NCBI RefSeq assembly: GCF_037975245.1
Contig: NC_092574.1
Coordinates: 19,811,713 to 19,875,712, forward strand
Source of the DNA: Apostichopus japonicus
Taxonomy: Eukaryota; Echinodermata; Holothuroidea; Aspidochirotida; Stichopodidae
DNA: 64,000 nt
Direction: 5' to 3'
Numbering within the stretch: the first letter of the stretch is position 1; each line of letters begins with the position of its first letter. Below the pieces are notes generated by a model, which was given only the letters and a program-made list of their open reading frames with translations, did no database searches and was not told where the DNA came from. The translations under genes were made by a program, and so were the position numbers. This document shows positions 23,957 to 38,000 of the stretch, piece by piece.

Positions 23957-24583
23957 CTATTGATTAAATGAAACCAAAATCTAATCATGATGTCTTCCAC
24001 ATTAAGTTTTTAGGGAGTGACACTACCCGACAAGCCCTATAGGTTTTTTTAGTACACTTCCTTTCACAAGTTTTGTTTCTTATCTCCTTCTATGTCATAT
24101 GTCATACTTATGTTAAAATAGAATAAAAATCAATAAATGAAATGAAATAAAAGAAATTAGTTACCTTTTTTTTTAATTTGAGTAAGAGTTTTGTTTTTGT
24201 TGTTGTTGATATCAAAACAAAAGGAGTTTAACCCCTGGTCGACCTGGCAAGAGGTCCTACGGGGGATAATAAGTTTGTTTTTATAGAATAGACATTTTTT
24301 TTTTTTTCTTGGAGAGGTTGTCTATGTTCAGTCAGGGAATTGCTGGTAAATGAAGTCTTATATATTTACATAGGACAGGATAGCCATAATCATACCCGAG
24401 GTCAGAGTCGAAGAGTCAAATAGGGAGGGATTTCTAAAGGAGAGGAATATTTCAAGTACTGAGAATTGTGGAGACGGAGTGGTTTCTATTGTTTGGGTAG
24501 GGAGTGGTTGTGGTTTCTATTGTTTGGTAACAATATAATCTATAAGTATACTTGGGCCTAGACCCATTTAGGAAAGGATTTTT

Positions 24584-27352
24584 TTAATGGAATGAGACTT
24601 TAAGTAGTAACAATTGTGAATACAGAAAGGGTTTGGTTTTTGGGTAGTGAGTTGTTGCGACTTTGTATTTCAGGCGGAGGTCTTCAATCAAAGGGTCGTT
24701 CTCGAGGTTGTTTTTGTATAACTTGGTGTTGAATTCTTCAAGTCGGGTGAAAGTAGATTTTGTGTTTCCTGCACGGAGAACGTACAAAGTAGCAATATAG
24801 GTAGGGATTTTGAGTGCGAGTCGATAAGCTGTGGTGTGGATTCTGTTTAAAATTTGTTTATTGGGATTAGAGGTGGTAAGCAGGGAAATTCTCCCGTAAC
24901 TGAGAATCGGTTTTACTTTGGATTTATAGATTTGGATAATTGTTTTCGGAGGGAAGTTATATTTGTGTGAGAGGATTTGAATGGATTTAAGTTGGAACCA
25001 GCAGCGTCCTGCAGTTCTGTTACAAAGTAGATTAAACGATAATTTGCTATCGAAAGTGGTACCAAGGAAGGTTGCATTAGGAGAAGCAGTGATTCAATGG
25101 TGTTGAAAAGATTAATTTTGGAAATATGGTTATGGTATTTTGAGTTTATTATGGAGAAATTGGCTAGGTTAGATTTTGAGGGATATATTTTTGTTCTCCA
25201 CATCAAGCACCAATTTTCGAGATGTGTAATTGCTCTTTTAATATTTAGTTCCGTCATATAGATATTTTTACTGGTGCTCCAAATGGCTATGTCGTCAGGG
25301 TACTGACTATAGTTGCATTCAGATAGAGGGGGGATGTTCAAATCATTAACAAATAGGGTGCAGGGGAGGGGCTGAGAACAGCGCCCTGTGGAGTACCTGC
25401 ACCAAGTGGAATAGGTTTTGATTGTTGGTTTTTGTAGCATATTTTGGCATTGCGCTCACTAAAGAAAGAGGAAAGAAGTCTGGTGTAATTGCAGGGGAGA
25501 TTAAAGTTAAGTAGTTAAATTCTTATGCCGTTGTGCCAACTTTTGTCGAACGCCTTTTCGGCATCAAGGAAGAGGGCAGTGGTATCATGTTTTTTTATGA
25601 AGCCGATGCAAATTTCTTTGGAAAGGTGGAAAGTTTGGTTTATTGTAGATTTGTGTGCGCGGAATTAGCCTGATTGATACGGGCAAAGTGATTAATTTGC
25701 TCAAGGTGGTTTCTGGTGCGGTTATCTATAATTCTTTCGAAAATCTTACCTAAGGCTGGTAGGAGACTAATTGGTTGATAGTTTTGAATTTTGGTGTGTC
25801 TTTACTTATTTTCGGTATTAAAATCATTTTGGCGGATTTCCACAGGGTTGGGAAATGATCCAGTCTAAAGAGTTTGTTAAATAATGGGAAAATATGAGAG
25901 TTAATGAATATCGGAGGCCGACGGAGGGGAATCTTTTAGCATTAGGTCATTTATGTTGTCAAGACCAGGGGAGGAGGCATTTTTGCATATTCAGTGGCAC
26001 TATACCAATCATTTATATCTATTTCTTTGAGTAGAGGGATGTTTTTGTTGAGACATCCTTAGAAGTTGGGGATAAAGCTGGTTGCATTACAGATAATTGT
26101 ACGGTCTATTTTGTGTTGGAATCTGTTATCGTATGGAGGGCCATCTAAGATATTGAATATAGTTTTCAAGTATGATTCACTAAGCTTTATTTGGTCTTAA
26201 GTTTTTGTGATGAGGTTACCTACTTTATCTCTAAGGCATTCGTCTGTATTACCTGTGTTTGGGTTGTAATGGGTTTATGATATTTTTTTAAGTTTTCCAA
26301 AAGTGTTTTGGGTTTTTGTCATTAATGATTGAATCGCATTTGTTTTGGATTCCGTTTGGGTCGACCGCCGATATTTGTCTATTTATTTGTTTTTTAGGTT
26401 GGTTAATTTAGGTTTTTAGAGTTGGATCTGGGAGATCATATAGGTTCTATGTAGGCGACGTCTGAGTTATTTAGTGTAAGAATATTCCTATTTAGTTTTG
26501 GATTTCTGTTTTGTTTTTAATGGGCAGTGTTGTTTGAAGGTATTAAAGATATGTTGGGCAATGCTGTCACAATATATGCCGATGTAATTTAGCTTGTTGT
26601 TGTGTTAATTGGCAATAGTTGTTTGTTATGATCCCTTTTAAAATGATGTCCAGTCTGTTTTATTGTAATTATACGTTAATTCGTTACTTTGGATGCGACT
26701 GAGGTTTATGTCTAGCTCAAAAAGGAGTGGAAAATGGTCACTGATTAGGTCATCTTCTAGGATTTGAATCGAATGAGTTTTAGTTGCAAGGTGGTTTGAG
26801 GTTATGGCGTAGTCAAGTAGTTCAGTATCATTGTTTATTGGGTTTATCCTAGTTTTGGTATTTTGGTTAATTATTGTTAAGTTGTGTTTATCACATACTT
26901 CTAAGAGGGTTATGCCTTTTTCAGATATTTTGGTGCTACCAAAAATGATGTGGTGGGCATTTAAATCTCCTAGTAGTATTGTATTTTTATTAGAACTTTT
27001 TTTGATTGTGGATATGGGCTCATTTGGGGACTATAATAGCTAATAATGTGGAGAGGTTTATTGTCTCTTTCGAGTACAATTTCAATTGTTTGAGTTTGTT
27101 TGGGTGGAGGGTGGCTTTGAGGTTGTTTTTTTCAGCAATAAGTACTCCTCCCATAGAGCGAGAGATATCGTGTCTGAAAGTTTGGTAACCAGGGATGCTA
27201 AGGTGGGAATTTTTATTTAGTTTAGTTTCGTTTAACGAAATGATATCCGGGGAGTAGTTGGCGAATATAGTAAGTATGAGGCTTAATTTTGGAAGGATAC
27301 TGTTGATGTATAGGTGGAGGAACTTGACCGAAGGAGGGAGTGTGCTTGTCAT
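24584..27352 (-). pseudogene. Jockey ORF2: endonuclease-reverse transcriptase
   Basis: The N-terminus fits an exonuclease-endonuclease-phosphatase fold. It has FLHLYINSILPKLSLIL and DIISLNETKLNK (with the usual catalytic Glu), then GDLNAHHIIFGSTKISEKG (catalytic Asp/Asn near 26970). The reverse-transcriptase part is shredded by frameshifts but keeps its box order: the PALGKIF-type box near 25750, and YPDDIAIW near 25300 where YADD is usual, so the catalytic aspartates remain. Beyond the thumb, only fragments such as NDPLIEDLRLKYKVATTHYP remain readable. It would nick DNA and prime reverse transcription if intact; here it is dead. Confidence 0.85.
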
Positions 27353-27379
27353 GTAGGTGATTGAGGAGGGCTAAATATT

Positions 27380-28514
27380 GAAGGATGGTGGAGACGTTCC
27401 ATAATTACAGTTTCTGGGATATTTAAGTTTAGGTGTTTTAGTGCTAACACGGTGGCGTAACTGGCAAGGTTGTCAGATTTAATATTAATGTTGGCTTTTT
27501 GGAAGGCGTATTGTACTAATTCAATTACAAAGGTTGCGATATTAAGTTTTTTTTCAGTGACGATTTTATTTGTTATTTCAATTTTAGGGGTAAAATTGGT
27601 TACATTCGCGTAGGTTCTTTGTTCTTGTTGTTTGTTATTATTTTCAGTTTTAGCTTCTTTAAATTTTGGGCATCCTTTGTAAAGGGCGACATGAGTCCCT
27701 GAGCAATTGGCACATTTTGGGTTTTCTTTTGGTTTGGGACAGTCTTTAACTCTGTGGTTTTCGCCACATCTGAGACATCTGGTTTGATTTTTGCAAGTAT
27801 GGTGGGTGTGTCCAAAAAGTTGACATTTGAAACATTGAGTGATTTGGGGGGGGGGGGTTCGTGGTATTCTTCTGTTTTGTGTTTAGAGTATCCTAAGTAG
27901 AAACCTTGTTTGATTAGGGATTGTTGAAACTCTTGTTCTTCAAAGGTCATTTTTACTTTCCAAGTTGTATTGTTTGTGGCATGACTAATGAGTCTTTTAG
28001 TTTGTATTGGGGTGTATTCTTGGTCTTTGAGTTCTTGTTCAATATCTTTGATTTGAATTTCAGGGTTTATGCCACAGGCTACTACGGAGAAGTTTCTTTG
28101 TCGTACTTTTTGGGGGATTCTTGGTTTGGGGTTGCCTAGTTTAGTCTTTTGAGTCCATGGTTTCAGGAGGATATTTGCAGATTTAGGGTCATGGGGGTGA
28201 TTAGGATGTCGTTACTACGAAGACGGTTTATATTTGAGATCATGGCATTTGGTTTTTCTTCATTGATTAGTTTAGCAAGTGTTTATTGGTTTTTTTTTTA
28301 TAGTTCTGGTAAGATTCATGATACAATGATTGTTTGAGCAGACTTTTTGGTGGTTGGTTTGGAGTTAGGAGATGGGTTTATTTCAACGTAGATTGGACGT
28401 TTTCTTTTTCTGCTATTTTTGTACAGGGATCCAGTCATTAATGTCTATGTCAAAATCAGAGAGGTTTAGGTTTTCGACTAGGGGGGCGGTTATAGGTGGG
28501 TAAGGGGTTGTCAT
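27380..28514 (-). pseudogene. Jockey ORF1, gag-like with three zinc knuckles
   Basis: It starts MTTPYPPITAPLVENLNLSD at 28514. After a frameshift near 28418 and others near 27860 it shows three CCHC-type knuckles in a row: CFKCQLFGHTHHTC, CLRCGENHRVKDC and CANCSGTHVALYKGC (27850-27680). This spacing is typical of ORF1 proteins of Jockey-like LINEs, which bind element RNA. It then continues with IATFVIELVQYAFQKANINI and ends shortly before ORF2. Confidence 0.85.
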
Positions 28515-28798
28515 AATGGCAACACAGCCCCTCCCTACGGGTTTAAATGGCTTCTATACAATGAAATTGATCATAAACTTCACTTACCAGAAAGAATTAG
28601 TCTCCAGCCTAAGACGGCGGACGGAAAGAATAAGAACTCCTTTTGAAGAGACACACTATGAATCGAAAGTGTACTCGGCAGCGTTGTGTTGGTATCCAAG
28701 GACGCGTACGTTTTGTAAATGGCGAGTAAGTCATAGAGTGAAGGATGATGGGGTGGCGCTATGTCAAAAAGCTAACTGTTGACCAACATAATCCACAG

Positions 28799-29500
28799 AA
28801 CCCTAAGGAAAGGAGAGGAATGCAAAAGAAATTAGCCAGTTTTCTTCAAAGTAAGTCTCGTACATTTAGCACAAAACATTAAACACTAATTAGCAACTAA
28901 TTCCAACAAATTTTAGGCTGTGATTGAAACTTTACTGGTGGAAACATAATTAAATATATATTACATTTTTATGAACCTTTCTTTCTTATGACTAACCTTG
29001 ACTGTATATTGAGGCTTTCCAGCTTAGCTGGTGTTTTTCCATCAAATCAGCTCATCTTTGAGTTTTCTGATCTTGACAACAATCAACTGTCTTTTTAATT
29101 TACCACAACCCAGACCACACTAATTGGCAACTCTTTCCAACAATCTAAGGCAACAATCATCAATTTAAGACAACCAAATTACTAATTACAAAATGATTCC
29201 AACAAACTAAGACACCGGGTCTCATTAATTTAGCACAAAACAGACCACACTAGTTAGCAAATCATATCAATAAACTAAGGCAAAACTTATAAATTTAATA
29301 CAAACACACCACACTAACTACCAACAAATTATCACAGTACTCCTCTTCAATTTAGCACAAACAGACCACACTAATTAGCTACTCATTCCACCAAACTAAG
29401 GCACAATGTCTCTTTAATTTATCACGAAACAGACCACACCAAAGTACCGACTGGTTCCAACAGGCTAAGGCACCGTGTCTCGTACATTGAGCACTGATCT
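28799..29500. repeat. Minisatellite, about 66-bp unit, block 1
   Basis: Degenerate units carry GACCACACTAATTAGCAACT, TTCCAACAAACTAAGGCAC and ATTTAGCACAAAA. The block opens with a copy of the sequence that also lies just outside the ABCC exon (GGAAAGGAGAGGAATGCAAA). Confidence 0.85.
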
Positions 29501-29566
29501 TGACAAGCAACTGTTGAGAGGACAAGACTGATGTTCATGATACTAGCTTACACTGATGTTTCCCTA

Positions 29567-29785
<219 letters not shown>

Positions 29786-29959
29786 TCACTTTTCTTCAAA
29801 GTAACAGCAAAAGTAAAAAAGTCAAACCCTGTTAACAACCAAACTGTCAGCCGTGAGACAAAACATGTATACTCTTCTAGAGGGGCAATTTGTGAAAGAA
29901 ATGGAATTTTATGGTCAGATCAAAGTTATGGGACACTGGTTTGAACAACTCTCAAAAAA

Positions 29960-30800
29960 GACCTCACTAAATACCAACTCGTTCCATCAAACTAGGTACA
30001 ATGTCTTATTAATTTTAGACAACCAAAATACTTATTACAAATTCATTCCAACAAACTAAGGCAACAGGTTTCATTAATTTAGCACAAAACAGACCACACT
30101 AATTAGCAACTCATATCAATAAACTAAGGCAGAACTTATCAATTTAATACAAACACACCACACCAATTACCGACTGGTTCCAATAGGCTAAGGCTGAGGT
30201 CTTATACATTTAGCACAAAAATGTCTCCAACATTTCTAATTAAAAACTAATACCAATAAACTAAGGCACCATGTCTCAATAATTTAGCACAAAAACAGAC
30301 TACATTAATTAGCATCTCATGCCAATAAACTAAGAAACCAATTAGCTTCATTTTGATGTTGTCATGGTTGCTTGGAATGAGTGGAATGTGTCACTCTGTA
30401 CAAACTATATCATGGAACTTGTTCAGCCTTTCTGTAAGAATAGTAGTTTAGCACAAAAAAAAACAACATCAAATACCGACTGGTTCCAACAGGCTAAGGC
30501 ACCATGTCTCATACATTGAGCACAAAAACAAGAACACACCAAATACCCACTGGTTCCAACAGGCTAAGGCACCGTGTCTCGTACATTTAGCACAAAAACT
30601 GACCACACCAAATACCAACTTGTTCCAACAGGCTAAGGCACCATGTCTCGTACATTCAGCACAAAAACTGACCACACCAATTACCTTTTTCAATAGGCTA
30701 AGGCACTGTGTCTCGTACAGTTAGCACAAAAACAGACCACACCAAATACCGACTGGTTCCAACAGGCTAAGGCACCGTGTCTCCTACATTTAGAAATGAT
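29960..30800. repeat. Minisatellite, about 66-bp unit, block 2
   Basis: More regular copies of the same unit: ACACCAAATACCGACTGGTT, CCAACAGGCTAAGGCACC, GTGTCTCGTACATTTAGCAC. At 30470-30700 the units are nearly identical. The minus-strand open frame there is a translation of the repeat. Confidence 0.95.
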
Positions 30801-30879
30801 CTTGACAACAATCAACTGTTGAGAGGACAAGACTGATGTTCATGATACTGGCTCACACTGATGTTTTCCTTGAATCTTA

Positions 30880-30993
30880 CTTTTTCTCCAATTTCTGTTA
30901 ATCACCTCCAGATAACACTTCCAGATCTCTCTGTAGAGGACAGGATTGAAGGATCTTCTCGTATTTGGTGGAGATTATGATCTTTCAACCACT
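30880..30993 (-). pseudogene. Second, truncated copy of the ABCC exon
   Basis: Matches 29576-29690 and its flanks (GACAAGACTGATGTTCATGA). It keeps a good donor (GAAAAA|GTAAGA), but one base is missing in GGTGATTAACAG, giving an immediate TAA. The 5' third of the exon is gone. Residues before the break (LQRDLEV) are closer to the family than LQRYLEV of the other copy. Confidence 0.9.
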
Positions 30994-30999
30994 TGTTCT

Positions 31000-32300
31000 A
31001 AACCTGATCCAGCTTCATTACAGACATCCAAGACTCACAATTTTCCTTCAATTTTCTTCATCTTCTTCTTTCACCTGAGACAGTATTGTAAAAGATAAGA
31101 AGATTTCATATATTGGAAAGCAGATAGACATTGCAACTAGACTCATTTTTATACACTCCCTCCCCCTGACTACCTAAACAATCCTGACTGCTGCCTTATT
31201 GATATAACTATGTATAAACAAATGTATATGATTGTGGTTTAATGGCAGAAATAAACGAAACAAATACCAGAGCTTAAATATTTCTGTGTTACTATAGTAA
31301 ACTGCATACCCAAACGGAAGCATTACAGAATCTTCAATGTCTCAGACCTCCAGCAGGATGTTACAGTCACAGTTCATGGAGTCTCCTTGTGAATCAGTGT
31401 GGCCAATGCAATGCTGTAAAGACAAATATCAATGCAATATGTACAGTATATATATACCTTTGGTGTGAAATAAATTTTAGTATTTTTTTTAAAGTAGTTT
31501 TGCATAAGATCATCTTCCAGTTTGCGTATGCAGATACCTTTTTGATGAATGTTTACAAACATGAATAAACTGTACCTCTTTTTGTTACTAAGTGCCTGTT
31601 TATTTTTAATACTTGCAAAATGACTCTTTAATGAACCTTACTAGACATTGCTATCAAACCTATGGAGTACTTCGTAAAATGCCAAAACTTCCTTTGATGT
31701 ATATTGTTCACTATAATGGTCAAGCTGATTGAAAGGAATGAATTCAACACAATTTGAGAACATTTCATCAGCCAAACAATTTGGAGAGCATGTACTAGTT
31801 TAAACAAACTTAGCAAGCACATTCGTGAGGAACTGGAAAATTGAAAAATGTCTGAAATAAACATCATTCTTGAAACGAGAAACTTGACAAGTGAAATAAG
31901 GACCGACACTTAAGCTACAACATGTACACTTAGCAAAGATGAAAACTGGCTTTTCAGCCAATACCGAGTACCAACAACATATTAGTATATTCATGGTAAA
32001 CCCTCATGTGCTTCCATGACTTCTAGCACCTGTGTAATGATATTCTATATCAACAAGGACAGAGATACTATATCTTGTACTTATCTCTCAATACTCTCAA
32101 TATGTGTTTACCATGAGTTGTGTTCCTCACAACTTTCAATCAATGTTTTCAAATTAAAAACCAAATTAAAGACAATTACTCAACAATGAGAGGTTGACTT
32201 AGCAAAGTTTGAATTCAGTTTAATAATAATCAAAGTTTCAGTGAAACAGTTCTGCAGACCATAAAATCATGCCTTAGGCATCAAAAGAAGGCTATGATCT
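31000..32300. other. Nothing assigned
   Basis: AT-rich, no exon or repeat border that I can support. Confidence 0.4.
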
Positions 32301-34430
32301 GATAAAGAGATGCCGAGAGTTGGACCAATACTGTTAAGCCTAGCTTCAGGTCAAAATTATGCTAGTTGATCAAAGTTTTCTCCATACTTGAACCATCACT
32401 AACATCAATTAGACCACAGAGCTAGGCCTAATTGCTTGAGAATTTCATTTTACAAAGTACCGTTGCTTGTATTAGAAGCCTAGGATAGGCTAGTTCGTCC
32501 TCATCTCTATCTAGCCTTTGCTTCGGTAGGCTAGCCTAGGTTTCCCATTTTCATTTGGTGGTAGGCCTAGCCTGGGGCCATTTGTTCCCTCCCCTAACAA
32601 CATTATTTTCCTCCCACTTAAAAGTTGAGTAACTTACCTCCCCTATACATCATAGGGGAGTCAAGTACGTTTTCACTGGAAACTAACATTTCCAGGCCAG
32701 TTAACTAAGGTTTTTCATGGGAGGCATATTGGCTAGGCTATGTGGAAAGAATAGATGTTGTAAGTGGAATAACTGTAAGAAAAAATTTAAAGGGAGAAAG
32801 GTAAAGTTAAGGGTGAAAAATAACATGGTTAAGGAAACTAACATACTATTTTCAAGGGAGGAGACTGTTGTTCTGTAGGCTCTGACTGCATATTCTTGTA
32901 GAGTAAGCTAAAGAAAGTTGTGATGGTATGAAAATAGAAAATGTGACCAGGTATCTTCCTTGTGTAACTGTTCAGTGATTGGAAGATAAAAAATGTTTGT
33001 GAATAGGTCGGATTGTTTGCATAGGATTGTATGCGAACATGGGGTAATTTACATGCGTGGAATTCATAGTGGTAATGGGTTGTTGCTTGGCATTCATTGT
33101 GGGAATGAAATAACAGACAATTTAGCCTATACAGTAGGTATGCCCTCCTTGGTTCCTCTCCTTGTTTTCCTATTTACCAGTTTCTTCAATTACTACAAGT
33201 ACAAGTGTCTCTTTGAAATATGTTCCTTTCTTTCACCAAACTCTCCTAGCCTATATCACAAGACACATTTACTACGTACAGTTGCTTCACTACCTAAATT
33301 AATTCTTCCCACAGCCAAGCCGTCTTTCTTTCCTCCCCTGAAAAACGTTGGTTTCAATCCCCAAAATTAATTTCAGGGAGGAAACCATTGTTTTTATTCT
33401 TGAAAGTTGGAGAAGAAACCAACGGCCTTGCCTGCCATGATGGAAAAAAAAAGGAAAGAGAGAGAGCTTTCATCCTAAGCTAATTTGTCCGGCTGCGAGT
33501 TAGTTTCTTGAGGATGTGTTACTGTTAAGTGCTAGATGGCATAGCCTAGGCTATGGTAGGCTACTCTGGTAGGAATTTAGAGACATTTAGGCCAAGGCTA
33601 ATTAAGTTAGGCCTATCCTAACTGTACTAGCCTTAACCAGAAAGTAATTAGGCCCAACCAGCTAGGTCTAGTATTTTGTCGGAAGATATAAAATAAAATA
33701 AAAATAAATAAATATAAAGTGACTTACTTTACTTACGTTACTTGTCTAGTGAATATCATATTAGGCCTAGATTAGCATTCCAACTAGTATAGACGCCAGT
33801 GCCTACGTGAGCTAGCCTATCGTTAGGCCTAAGGGATACTATTATATGATAGGCTAGCGTAATTTCTCACGCTCGCTGACTCAAACAATGTGAAGTACTA
33901 ACTTGCTCCACAAAACTAATACACAACCTTCGAGCTGGCGAATATATCTGCCATTCACATTCTTTGGCAGTTACCCCCCCCCCCCCCCCCCCATACAGAA
34001 TAGGCTACAAATTACAATTACGTATGAATTGTTAGCCAACGGCTGCCAGGAAGCGAACTGCACTGCTCGTGTAACCTTTCGTGAGCTTATAATTCGCGCT
34101 CCGTTGCTTAACCTTTGACCACGACCGTGTGCGTCTATGGCAAGCCATGTGGGACAAACACCGCATAATATATCAACGTTTTCAATTGAAAAAAAAAAAA
34201 AAACTAGCAATGACATGCTAGATGCATATCCATTTGAAATCATTACATTTACAACGAAACAATTCAAATGGTCTCATAACATAGGCCTAAGGTCATTAAA
34301 CATGTCGGTCAAGATAATTTATTGAGTTCGCTGCGAATCTCGTCAGAAAAGTTGTTTCAATGACCAATATATCATTACCCGAATGGGTTGGTCTGGCATT
34401 AGGCCTAGGCGGGACAGTAGGCCTACTGTC
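32300..34430. repeat. Region rich in AGGCCTA/TAGGCTA words
   Basis: TAGGCCTAG, TAGCCTAGG and related short words recur dozens of times in both orientations, with no fixed period. A run of C (33973-33992) and a G run (34442-34454) are present. No gene is seen. Confidence 0.6.
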
Positions 34431-34947
34431 ATGATCAACCTGGGGGGGGGGGGGGCGAGGGTGTAGGTCTGGCGTATCCATGGGACAGACATTCTAAAGA
34501 TAATAATTTACACTTTTTGAGGGGGACTCTTGGGGCGAATCTTGACATAAAAATGTCAGCCTAAAATTGTTTAGCTAGCTGCATGATCATTTTCAGATAC
34601 AACAAATTTTGGCAAAAACTGCTTGAATTTTGTGATAAAATGTCACATTTGAGATTTTTTAGATAAATTGTCTGAATTTTTAACCCATTCTCCAATATAA
34701 ATGAAAATATTAAATGAAATTCACTGTTTCTGTGATCCATGTAGAGGTTTTGTTCTTAAAGTACATTCTTACCTTTCTGTGCAGAGTTCTAGAGCATCTG
34801 TTCCTTATGCATGTCTTGAAGTAGAGGTTGGGTAAAGTAGAGGTTTGCTAAATTTTAATAGAATCAATAGTTATATCTACTTCAGTTGCTGTAACTGTAT
34901 CTTAGGTGCCCCCCCCCCCACTCCCTCTGCCAGGTTTCATCTAGGAT

Positions 34948-35030
34948 GAACCACTGGTGCTGTGATCGAGTGGATAAAGGCAATGGCATTTGAAGCAATG
35001 AGGTTTGGCAATCAGGAGGTTCTATGTAAG
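34948..35030 (+). repeat. tRNA-Leu/Ser-like pseudogene
   Basis: GTGATCGAGTGGATAAAGGC matches the A-box and D-arm pattern of class II tRNAs and is followed by AATGGCATTTGAAGCAATG in the anticodon-arm position. The B box is degraded. Confidence 0.4.
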
Positions 35031-35039
35031 GTGGGTTTA

Positions 35040-38000
35040 TCATCCAAGAGCAGTCTACAGTTTTCCCATCTGAAATGAGTTTCTAAATTTTATATAAAAT
35101 GTTGAATTGGAAGCCACCCGTAGTGTAAGTTGTGATCCATACGCCTGTGCGGGCTTCTCCCACATTTGTGTTTGGTTAAGCTTTGTCAAAATAACTGCTC
35201 ATTATTATTATTACAAGGGCCGTGTAACCCCATTCTTATCTTTGGAGTGGGGGGAGGGGGTATCTGCACTTGTTGGATGTGTAGTGCAATTGGACGCCAA
35301 GATTAAGAAACAGAAAACCACATTTACATAATGTTACAGCTCTGATATAAATCTTAGCTTTATAAGAAACTCAAAGGACAGCCATTTATTTTACCACTCC
35401 GTGGAAGCTGGAATCCTTTTTATTTATCAACAGCATACATACACACCATAATTGAATGATAATTAAACAGTAACATAAAAGATAAAAGTACTAAAACTGA
35501 AAACATGATAAGAAAATGACATCCCTTGATGAAAGTACAGTGAACTGGAGCCTCTGGAGAGAGATGTATACTAATACAAGCCTTTTAATTAGGTTGTGAT
35601 ATTGTGTGTTCAATCACATCTATAATAATCAACAATGTGGGTAATCATTAATAAGTATTCATTTGAGTGTGAAAATAAAGCCTACAGGTTGTCAAATAAT
35701 TCATTGTTAACAGTTAGATCATATAGCAAACAGAACAAGTAGCTACAAAGGAACGTACTTCCTTCATAAAATATCGCCCCAAGTGACTTGCAGCATATAT
35801 AATGTAACTTAATAATACTCAACTATCAGAGTGAACAACAGAGTAAACAACTCTACAGTAAAGGCCACCATTTGAATACTGTATTATCTTCTAAATGAAT
35901 GGAAACAGTTAAAAAGATAGTTCATACTGTTCCAGTCTTTGATACACTGTGTATGAAACCGGTGGGGATTATAAAGGTAGGTTTTACACGCTTCACCATG
36001 ATTTAAGAAATATAAGGGTAATAAAAGGAATATCATACCATCAAAGAATATATAACATTAACTCAAAGGTCACTGTACATCTTTTCCTTTGATGTTAAAG
36101 TCTCACTATGCATTCCATCTAGACAGTCTGAATAATAATGTTTTGGAGGTTTCTATTCTCGCTCGTTCTCTGAGATTCGGCCAAAATATTTGGCAAACAA
36201 TGCACCTACAAGATTGTCTGCTTATTAACTACACAATGGTACCAAAATAGGGTTAGGGAACAGTTTGTTCGTGTTTATAATGGAAGGCATAATGGGGCTT
36301 TATACCTAAATATCACATGAAAGTAAGTACAAACAATGAAGGATATTCATCAGAACACAACTAAGAGGCAAGTTATAAAACCAACCAATTTACTCAGTTT
36401 TGAAATGTAAGTAAAAACAGAGGAGCTGTGTGCTATTCATGACCAACATTTTTGTTTGTGTTTACGTCATATGAAAAACTCAAAATACCCATATCCCAAT
36501 GGATTTAAAGAAAAAATTGAAACCATAGAAAAAAAGTTGACAGTCGGGTCAAGTAGCTACTGGATAGTTCCCTAAAAACACCTTTTTAATGAGTTTTACT
36601 TCAGCACCGTCGAAATGGGTGCAATTAGTCCGTAAATATATGATGCTTGGCATGGCAAAACATGGAGGGACAGATATTGAGACTTTCATATTTAGAGAGG
36701 ACAGAAACAAACAAACAAGCAGACTTAAAGTTGAATCCAGATGTCCTTTTATCACTGAATGGAGAATCGGTTGAGAGAGCATTTCAGAGACGAAGCCTGA
36801 ATTGAAAGCTAAAAGATCAATCAATTTTGTGAAGTAGCATTTAACGTACTACACTTTTCATTCAATTCTAATTACCACCAGGTGAAGGCAATATTATGCA
36901 ATATTTCTGTACGAAACCCTTGGTGTATTTCTCCCCCTCCAACCCACGCCCAAAGAGGTGCAACTTCACATGGCTAATTAGCCTGATCACCTCTGTCCCT
37001 TCTGCTATATGAAAAGTAAAGTAAGACATCTTAATCCTCTCTTACATTTGATCTTTCTGTGGTTTTAAGAATTTTGCATATTTTAAATATTCAGGGTGGC
37101 ATTTAACCCCCCCACTTCCCCACACCCTTCACCACCAAGAAAAATGAAAATGGATGAAGTAAACAGGGTGAGAGAGAACTTCAGTTGCTACTGATGTTTG
37201 TTCTAATAATGTCCTCATAGATAATACGGAAACCTCAAGTCAAAATGCTGATATTTCGGTTGCTTTTATTCCCAAGATGAGCTATTGTTCTTGTTTTGTT
37301 ATTAAATTTATTTCCTATTCCTGTTGGCCTGGTTACATACCGTCACGAGAATCCGACAGTGGTGCATCCTGGTCGACCGAGTGGGGAAGGAAAACCAAAA
37401 CTTGCAACAACATCAACGATAACGACAGAGTAAATACAGACTTGTGACAAGTTGTGACAACGTCACAGCAAAATCACATCATTGTAGCAAATGCCCAAAA
37501 AGATGGCGGAATTAAGAAAGAAAACAGTTTCTCCTTTCTCCCCTCTTTTTGGTTGTGGCAACATCCCAGTTTGGAGAGAAAGTCAAGCAATTTTGGGGGA
37601 TCTAGTTTAAGGAGATTGAAGAAAGACAGGGTTTAAAGGTGACATGCACTTCTGTAATTTGACTAAAAGTGGAGCTATATTCCATGCAGGCAATTTAGAT
37701 TAAAGGAGCACTTTTTTCCCCATTTTTTTTGTTTTAAACTGTTTGTTAGCCAAACACTAAAGCTAGAAACAGTAAAAACATGGTAAAGACTAACGCTAAC
37801 AGCTAATATGGACATAGTCGGAGGTTAAAACTTCCTCTTTGTGTAATTTCTATCATTTGAATATCAATTATGTTCATATTTGATATGGAATACATGGTTT
37901 GGTTTTTTATTGAGATTTTTCAAGCTGAATGCTACTTTAACTGAACAATAAACATAGAGTCTGGCAGGATCAGAACCGATGTTTTCAGAAAATCTAGCAA

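Larger units (their letters stand above)
24310..28790 (-). mobile_element. Jockey-type LINE, nearly full length, broken
   Basis: A minus-strand non-LTR element with ORF1 (gag-like) from 28514 and ORF2 (endonuclease plus reverse transcriptase) from 27352. A possible poly(A) end shows as the T run at 24291-24309 on the plus strand. Both ORFs carry frameshifts. A partial copy lies at 16447-17840. It is inserted upstream of the visible SRP68 exons in the same orientation. The exact 5' and 3' ends are uncertain. Confidence 0.8.

Noticed and set aside
30469-30693. Minus-strand frame with repeated CTRHGALACWN
   Set aside because: It is a translation of the 66-bp minisatellite.
36549-36824. 91-codon minus-strand frame
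   Set aside because: No family signal and no exon borders; the opposite strand is equally open.
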